A stretch of DNA of 54,575 nt. Origin: an uncultured Eubacteriales bacterium (lineage in GTDB: Bacteria; Bacillota; Clostridia; Lachnospirales; CAG-274). The notes beneath the pieces were generated by a model. That model was given only the letters and a program-made list of their open reading frames with translations, ran no database searches and was not told the DNA's origin. The stretch is taken from positions 1 through 54,575 of the forward strand of contig CABVAP010000002.1 in the NCBI GenBank assembly GCA_902496345.1, read 5' to 3'. Shown here piece by piece: positions 50,551-54,575 of this stretch; the stretch's first letter is position 1; the number at the start of each line of letters is the position of its first letter. The position numbers were made by a program, and so were the translations under genes.

Positions 50551-51716
50551 AATCTCGAACGCTCCTCAATTTTTTTTCTACAAGCCTGTACATTTTTAGG
50601 AGGTATAGCATTGTTAAACCCTCCAAAAATCATATCAGTTGTTTTTTTAACGGTCAATGCAATAAGTTCTTCATCATTTTTATCAAAGTTTCCACTTTTA
50701 ATAATTCTTTGAGAGATAATTTTCTTTATGCTGTCCATATCATTTAATGATAACTTATAATTTTTCCACCTATAGAACTTATCAACAAATTTTTCAACAA
50801 TATTATCAACAATAATACGTTCATCTTCATTTATTTGAGTTTTAAAACCAAGCTCATCAATGTTGTATGTTTGGCATATATTTGATACATCAGGTTCAAC
50901 ATCTCTAGGTATAGCAAGGTCAATAATAATCAAAGGTTTATTTTTCAATTTTTTTAACTTATCATACGTAATTGTATAGTGTGGGCTTCTTGTTGCAGTA
51001 ATAACAAAGTCAGCATTTTCTATGAACTCATATCTATCAGAATAGTTTATAGTTTGACAACCTTTTATAACTTCATTATTACCACTTTTGTAGCTCCTTA
51101 ATGTAACAAGCACTTTAGCACCACTTTTAATTAAAAGTTCCTGAACAATCTGCCCCATTTTTCCATTTCCGATAACGACACATTTTTTATCAGAAATATT
51201 TCCAAATTTTTGTTTAATAAGTTCAACAGCAGCATAAGCACTTGAAAGAGGTATATTGCTAAGTTTGGCATTTGTAAGTGCAAATTTTCCGGCAGAAACA
51301 GCAATTCTAAAAAGTGTTTCAAGGATAGAATCCGTACAATTATTTTCCCTTGAAATTTGTAGAGCAGAATTTATTTGAGATACAATTTGACCTTCTCCGA
51401 CAATTTGAGATTTAAGACCACAAGCAAGCTGGATTATATGATAAACAGCGTCAACGCTTTGTTTTTTTTCAAATTGTCCTTGAAAATTTTGAATACCGGC
51501 AACATCAAGTAAAAGTTTATCAACTTGTAAATCAATTGCACTACTTATATAAATTTCAGTTCGATTGCAAGTAGAAATTATTATACAGCCAAAAATTCCG
51601 TCTATGAGGCAAATTTTTTTTATAATCTCAGAAATTTTTTCTTTATCAAAAGATAACTTTTCTCTTTGATTAATAGAGCTGTTTTTATAATTCACACTTG
51701 CCATAAAAATTTTCAC
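50547..51716 (-). CDS. hemA: Glutamyl-tRNA reductase
   Basis: 389 residues. NADPH reduction of Glu-tRNA to glutamate-1-semialdehyde, the first step of C5 tetrapyrrole synthesis. Catalytic Cys50 in STCNRTEIY, GEGQIVSQ, VIGNGKMGQIV for NADPH, TATRSPHYT and IDLAIPRDVEP. I set the start at the GTG at 51716: MKIFMASVNYK then aligns with the usual MHILVVGINHK start, Cys falls at position 50, and GTGA overlaps the cbiG stop exactly. A GTG nine bases upstream is also in frame. No hemL (semialdehyde aminotransferase) is present in the window. Placement inside the B12 operon makes aminolevulinate supply riboswitch-controlled. Confidence 0.95.
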   Translation of the reverse strand: MKIFMASVNYKNSSINQREKLSFDKEKISEIIKKICLIDGIFGCIIISTCNRTEIYISSAIDLQVDKLLLDVAGIQNFQGQFEKKQSVDAVYHIIQLACGLKSQIVGEGQIVSQINSALQISRENNCTDSILETLFRIAVSAGKFALTNAKLSNIPLSSAYAAVELIKQKFGNISDKKCVVIGNGKMGQIVQELLIKSGAKVLVTLRSYKSGNNEVIKGCQTINYSDRYEFIENADFVITATRSPHYTITYDKLKKLKNKPLIIIDLAIPRDVEPDVSNICQTYNIDELGFKTQINEDERIIVDNIVEKFVDKFYRWKNYKLSLNDMDSIKKIISQRIIKSGNFDKNDEELIALTVKKTTDMIFGGFNNAIPPKNVQACRKKIEERSRL

Positions 51717-52726
51717 GAAAAACACCGTCCTTGCTGTTTTTGTTTCATTGCGATAGAAACAGTAACACCGTTTCCCTTTGTTTTTTTAACTAATATCTTA
51801 CCATAATCAGACGATAAAGTCGCACATCTTTCACACACGTTATCTGTTCCGGTAATTTTCTTCACAAAATCCGATTTTGTAAATTCACCAACAACCTCAT
51901 TAAGTTGTTCATCACTATAGCATTGTAGTTTAATTCCAAAGTGCTGACAAAGTTTAATTACAGACTTTTCATTTTCCTTGATGTCTATAGTTGCTATGTT
52001 GCAAATTGCGTATTTATCAATATTGTTTTGAGCCAGTACACTTTCAACAAGTTCAATAAGTGCATTTTCATCAGCATTTTTTCTACTTCCAACACCAATA
52101 TAAATACATTTAGGTACTAAATTCAAGGTGTTAGGAAACACCTTTTTTATAAATGGAGAAATGACAATGCCGTTTTCAAGGTTTAAATCATTCAAGACAA
52201 CATTTTCCGGCAAATCAAAATCAAGTTCAATATCTTTAACAATACCAACTTTTTGTTTATTTAAAAGAGCTGACGAAATACATTTTATATTTTGAATATT
52301 TTTTATTTTAAGATTATTTTTAACTGCCCAACTATCGACAGCCCAAACACCATTTATATCCGTGGCGGTTGTTATGATAGACTGTGCCGATATTTTTTGT
52401 GCGATATAATTTGCAGTATCATTTGCCCCCCCAATGTGTCCGGATAATATAGGAATAACGTAATTTCCAAGTTCATCGCAGACAATAACGGCAGGGTCTT
52501 TATCTTTACCATTTAATAAACCTGAAATTGCTCGTACAGCAATGCCAACAGCCCCAATAAATATAATAGCATCAGCGTCGTAAAAGGCGTTTTCAGTCCA
52601 TTTTTTTATATTTTCCGTACGTTCTGATTTAAGATAAGACCTAACATCAGAGTCAATAAAAATATCAGAAATTTTTTTATTTAACAAATCACCATTAGCA
52701 GTAAAAGACGTAATATATAGAATCAA
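51713..52726 (-). CDS. cbiG: Cobalt-precorrin-5A hydrolase
   Basis: 337 residues. Opens the delta-lactone ring and releases acetaldehyde. Family blocks: ADAIIFIGAVGIAVRAISGLL, DPAVIVCDELGNYVIPILSGHIGGAN in two parts, the mid-domain NTLNLVPKCIYIGVGSRKN and the C-terminal CbiG_C part with SIAMKQK. Four-base overlaps with cbiF upstream and hemA downstream. Confidence 0.95.
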   Translation of the reverse strand: MILYITSFTANGDLLNKKISDIFIDSDVRSYLKSERTENIKKWTENAFYDADAIIFIGAVGIAVRAISGLLNGKDKDPAVIVCDELGNYVIPILSGHIGGANDTANYIAQKISAQSIITTATDINGVWAVDSWAVKNNLKIKNIQNIKCISSALLNKQKVGIVKDIELDFDLPENVVLNDLNLENGIVISPFIKKVFPNTLNLVPKCIYIGVGSRKNADENALIELVESVLAQNNIDKYAICNIATIDIKENEKSVIKLCQHFGIKLQCYSDEQLNEVVGEFTKSDFVKKITGTDNVCERCATLSSDYGKILVKKTKGNGVTVSIAMKQKQQGRCFS

Positions 52727-53481
52727 TCTTTAGCACCCTCTCTAAATTCGTGAGAGAACATAGGGTCATATAACTTTGACCTATCATATATAGAACCTAA
52801 GAAGTCACCGACAGTTATAAGTGCTGTTTTTGTGATATTGTTTTCTTTTGCACTTTGAGCAAGTTTAGAAACGGTAGTTTTAACAACCTTTTCATCTTTC
52901 CAAGTTGCTTTATAAACGATAGCGGCAGGGGTATCTTCATAATATCCACCGGCTATAAGTTTTTTAGATAGCTCCTCAAGCATAGATGTAGATAAGAAAA
53001 TAACCATAGTTGCATTATGTGACGCAAGCAATGTAATATCCTCTTTAGGAGGAACAGGGGTTCTACCTGACATTCTGGTAACAATAACTGTTTGACTTAC
53101 ATTAGGTAGAGTATATTCTGCCTTAAGTGCAGACGCCGCCCCAAAGAGGGAACTAACCCCCGGACAAACTTCATACTTTATGTTGTGTTCATCAAGTAAG
53201 TCCATTTGTTCTCTTATAGCTCCATAAATAGCAGGGTCACCAGTATGAAGACGAACAACGTGTTTGTTAAGTTTTTCACCTTGAACAATAACGTCAATAA
53301 CTTCTTCAAGGGTCATTTTAGCACTATTGTAAATTTCGCAACCCTCTTTAGCAAAGTCAAGTAGTTCAGGATTTACAAGAGAACCAGCATAAATTATAAT
53401 GTCAGCATTTTCAAGTAAACGTTTTCCTCTTAATGTAATGAGGTCAACTGCTCCAGAGCCAGCACCAACAAAATTAACCAT
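52723..53481 (-). CDS. cbiF: Cobalt-precorrin-4 C11-methyltransferase
   Basis: 252 residues, tetrapyrrole methylase with FVGAGSGAVDLITLRGKRL, IIYAGSLVNPELL, RLHTGDPAIYGAIREQMDLL, PGVSSLFGAASALKAEYTLP and MSGRTPVP, which separate CbiF/CobM from the other methylases. GGAGAGG precedes the ATG. Eleven bases after the cbiL stop. Confidence 0.96.
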   Translation of the reverse strand: MVNFVGAGSGAVDLITLRGKRLLENADIIIYAGSLVNPELLDFAKEGCEIYNSAKMTLEEVIDVIVQGEKLNKHVVRLHTGDPAIYGAIREQMDLLDEHNIKYEVCPGVSSLFGAASALKAEYTLPNVSQTVIVTRMSGRTPVPPKEDITLLASHNATMVIFLSTSMLEELSKKLIAGGYYEDTPAAIVYKATWKDEKVVKTTVSKLAQSAKENNITKTALITVGDFLGSIYDRSKLYDPMFSHEFREGAKD

Positions 53482-53492
53482 AAAACCTCTCC

Positions 53493-54188
53493 TTACTTGT
53501 GTTTTTCATCTTTAACAATAATAATTGAAAAATAACTCGTTTTTTCGTCTATTTCATTAAGGTCTTTGTATACCTTTTCGTTTTCCATACCACAGCATTC
53601 AACAAGATAACTGTTATCAATTAAATTTTCTTCCCTAAGAATATCACGAACATCGAATATTGCTCTATTGGCTTTCATAAGAACTTTTGTACCCTTTTGT
53701 TTTATTCCGTCTTTAACATCTTCATAAGACGCCGGAAGTATAATAAGTGGCTCATCTCTGGTACAAAGAGGCATATTAAGGCTTGCAGCGGCGGCACAAA
53801 ACGAAGTAATCCCGGGAATAAGCTGAGTTTCATATCCTCTGTTTAATATAATTTCATTAATTTGCATATAGGTAGAATAAACAGTAGGGTCACCAAGTGT
53901 AATAAATGCGACATCTTTCCCATTTTTAAGATGTTTTTCCACTTCATCAGAAATTTTATTGTAGTTTTTCTGAAGTTCATCAAAATTTTTACTCATAGGC
54001 ATTACACAGTCCATAATTTCTTTATCAGAAACATAATCTTCAATAATTTGAAAAGCTGTTCTTTCACCGCTTTTCATAAGAGGTACAGCGACAACATCAG
54101 CCTCTTTTAATATTCGTAAAGCCTTTAAAGTAATAAGTTCTTTATCTCCAGGACCAACCCCAACTCCATAAAGTTTTCCAATTTTCAT
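53493..54188 (-). CDS. cbiL: Cobalt-factor II C20-methyltransferase
   Basis: 231 residues, first structural gene of the B12 operon. GVGVGPGDKELITLKALRIL, VAVPLMKSGERTAFQI, FITLGDPTVYSTYMQI and PGITSFCAAAASLNMPL define CbiL/CobI. It methylates C20 of cobalt-sirohydrochlorin, the first step after cobalt insertion. GGAGG seven bases before the ATG directly follows the T-run of the riboswitch terminator, so opening or closing that hairpin decides both transcription and access to the ribosome site. Confidence 0.95.
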   Translation of the reverse strand: MKIGKLYGVGVGPGDKELITLKALRILKEADVVAVPLMKSGERTAFQIIEDYVSDKEIMDCVMPMSKNFDELQKNYNKISDEVEKHLKNGKDVAFITLGDPTVYSTYMQINEIILNRGYETQLIPGITSFCAAAASLNMPLCTRDEPLIILPASYEDVKDGIKQKGTKVLMKANRAIFDVRDILREENLIDNSYLVECCGMENEKVYKDLNEIDEKTSYFSIIIVKDEKHK

Positions 54189-54199
54189 AATAAACCTCC

Positions 54200-54231
54200 A
54201 AAAAAAATGCTTCTTGCCAAAAGCAAAAAGC
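54200..54231 (-). terminator. Riboswitch-controlled intrinsic terminator before cbiL
   Basis: Minus strand GCTTTTTGC, loop TTTTG, GCAAGAAGC (nine pairs with one G-T) followed by A and eight T. It ends 5 bases before the cbiL GGAGG. An upstream AAAAGCA (54291-54297) can pair with TGCTTTT (54219-54225) across the 5' arm and loop, an alternative that would prevent the terminator. Confidence 0.8.
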
Positions 54232-54304
54232 GAACACCAAAATAAAACGAACTATATAAACAAAAAAATACAATTCATAGAACTGGTTTCTGCTTTTCAT
54301 CACC

Positions 54305-54430
54305 CAAAAGCATTGACCGACACTATGAACGGCGACCCGACTTATAAGCAAAATGTTATATCCAGCTTAAATACGGTAATGGCTGTTGCAACGGACTCTA
54401 ACCGTTTTCTCCTTTTGTCAGAAAACATTC
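54305..54430 (-). promoter_or_regulatory. Cobalamin riboswitch upstream of the B12 operon
   Basis: Minus strand: AAAAGGAGAAAA, CGGTTAGAGTCCG (54392-54404), GCAACAGCC (54381-54389), ACCGTA (54372-54377) and, after a variable stem, AGTCGGGTCGCC (54331-54342). This is the order and spacing of the conserved core of AdoCbl riboswitches: a CCGGTG..TCCG-like stem, GCAGCC-like strand, ACTGTA-like strand and then the AGYCAGGAGACC-like B12 box. Bases differ in part from the consensus, so the exact limits and the ligand subtype (adenosyl or methyl/aquo) are uncertain. It sits between the promoter and cbiL with the terminator downstream, so B12 should switch off the operon. Confidence 0.82.
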
Positions 54431-54472
54431 TAAACAATCATAGCATCAACGATATTTAATTTAATACTTTGT

Positions 54473-54501
54473 ATTGTAACACAAAAACGAACATTAATCA
54501 A
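54473..54501 (-). promoter_or_regulatory. Promoter of the B12 operon
   Basis: Minus strand TTGATT (54496-54501), exactly 17 bases, TACAAT (54473-54478). Predicted start near 54466 gives a leader of about 278 bases containing riboswitch and terminator. Confidence 0.68.
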
Positions 54502-54575
54502 CATTTTTTTAATATCCAACTCACGTGAATCTAATTTAGTAATAAACTTGCAATATTTATTATTTTTTTAATCTA
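54502..54575. other. Right edge, no feature
   Basis: AT-rich stretch upstream of the B12 promoter. No gene or convincing signal is seen. Confidence 0.4.

Noticed and set aside
54189..54300. tRNA or other small RNA gene between riboswitch and cbiL
   Set aside because: The hairpins here are explained by the terminator and antiterminator; no cloverleaf can be drawn.

Overview
The window is AT-rich DNA. Every gene I can support, about 36 plus one gene fragment, lies on the minus strand, so transcription runs from high to low coordinates throughout. Strong GGAGG or GGTGAT ribosome binding sites, frequent TTG/GTG starts, lipobox lipoproteins without outer-membrane genes, a type I dockerin, S-layer-homology-like modules, an ApgM-type phosphoglycerate mutase and the anaerobic (cobalt-early) B12 pathway point to an obligately anaerobic, plant-polysaccharide-using Firmicute of class Clostridia. 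I cannot name the genus. No tRNA, rRNA, CRISPR array, transposase or phage gene was seen.

Layout. 147-632: Cys-tRNA(Pro) deacylase. 884-11475: a pectin/rhamnogalacturonan locus. An importer (solute-binding lipoprotein and two permeases) is followed by five enzymes without signal peptides: pectin methylesterase, alpha/beta-hydrolase esterase, YetA/PL26-like protein, GH28 and GH105. Esterified oligosaccharides are therefore probably imported first and dismantled in the cytoplasm. 11977-14262: an aconitase-superfamily hydratase. 14784-18398: a large exported GDSL esterase with SLH-like modules and a C-terminal dockerin. 18657-19856: ApgM. 20032-24828: a GH5 lipoprotein, an MgtC-family protein and a double-sensor GGDEF/EAL protein, apparently one transcription unit.

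25112-54188: a roughly 29-kb tetrapyrrole/cobalamin cluster behind a cobalamin riboswitch (54305-54430) and an intrinsic terminator just before the first gene. In order of transcription: cbiL, cbiF, cbiG, hemA, cbiH, cbiJ fused to precorrin-2 dehydrogenase, hemC, cobA-hemD, cbiC, two ABC exporter-type subunits, a FecCD-type permease, its ATPase, a lipoprotein CbiK, an SLH-bearing binding lipoprotein, cbiD, cbiET, cbiA, a broken cobU copy, cobU, cobS, a small cobU-like gene, cbiB, cobD, cbiP, hemB, cobO, cobT, cobC. Many genes overlap by 1-14 bases. The set covers nearly the whole route from aminolevulinate to a finished cobamide. HemL, a CbiMNQO cobalt transporter and lower-ligand synthesis genes are not in the window.

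The most unusual part is 37876-45618. The only cobalt chelatase in the window is an exported lipoprotein, and it sits between an import system and an exporter-type ABC pair inside the biosynthetic operon. Other curiosities are a tandem-duplication remnant of cobU, a repeated palindromic element that has become the last codons of cbiD, and two intergenic regions packed with nested hairpins.
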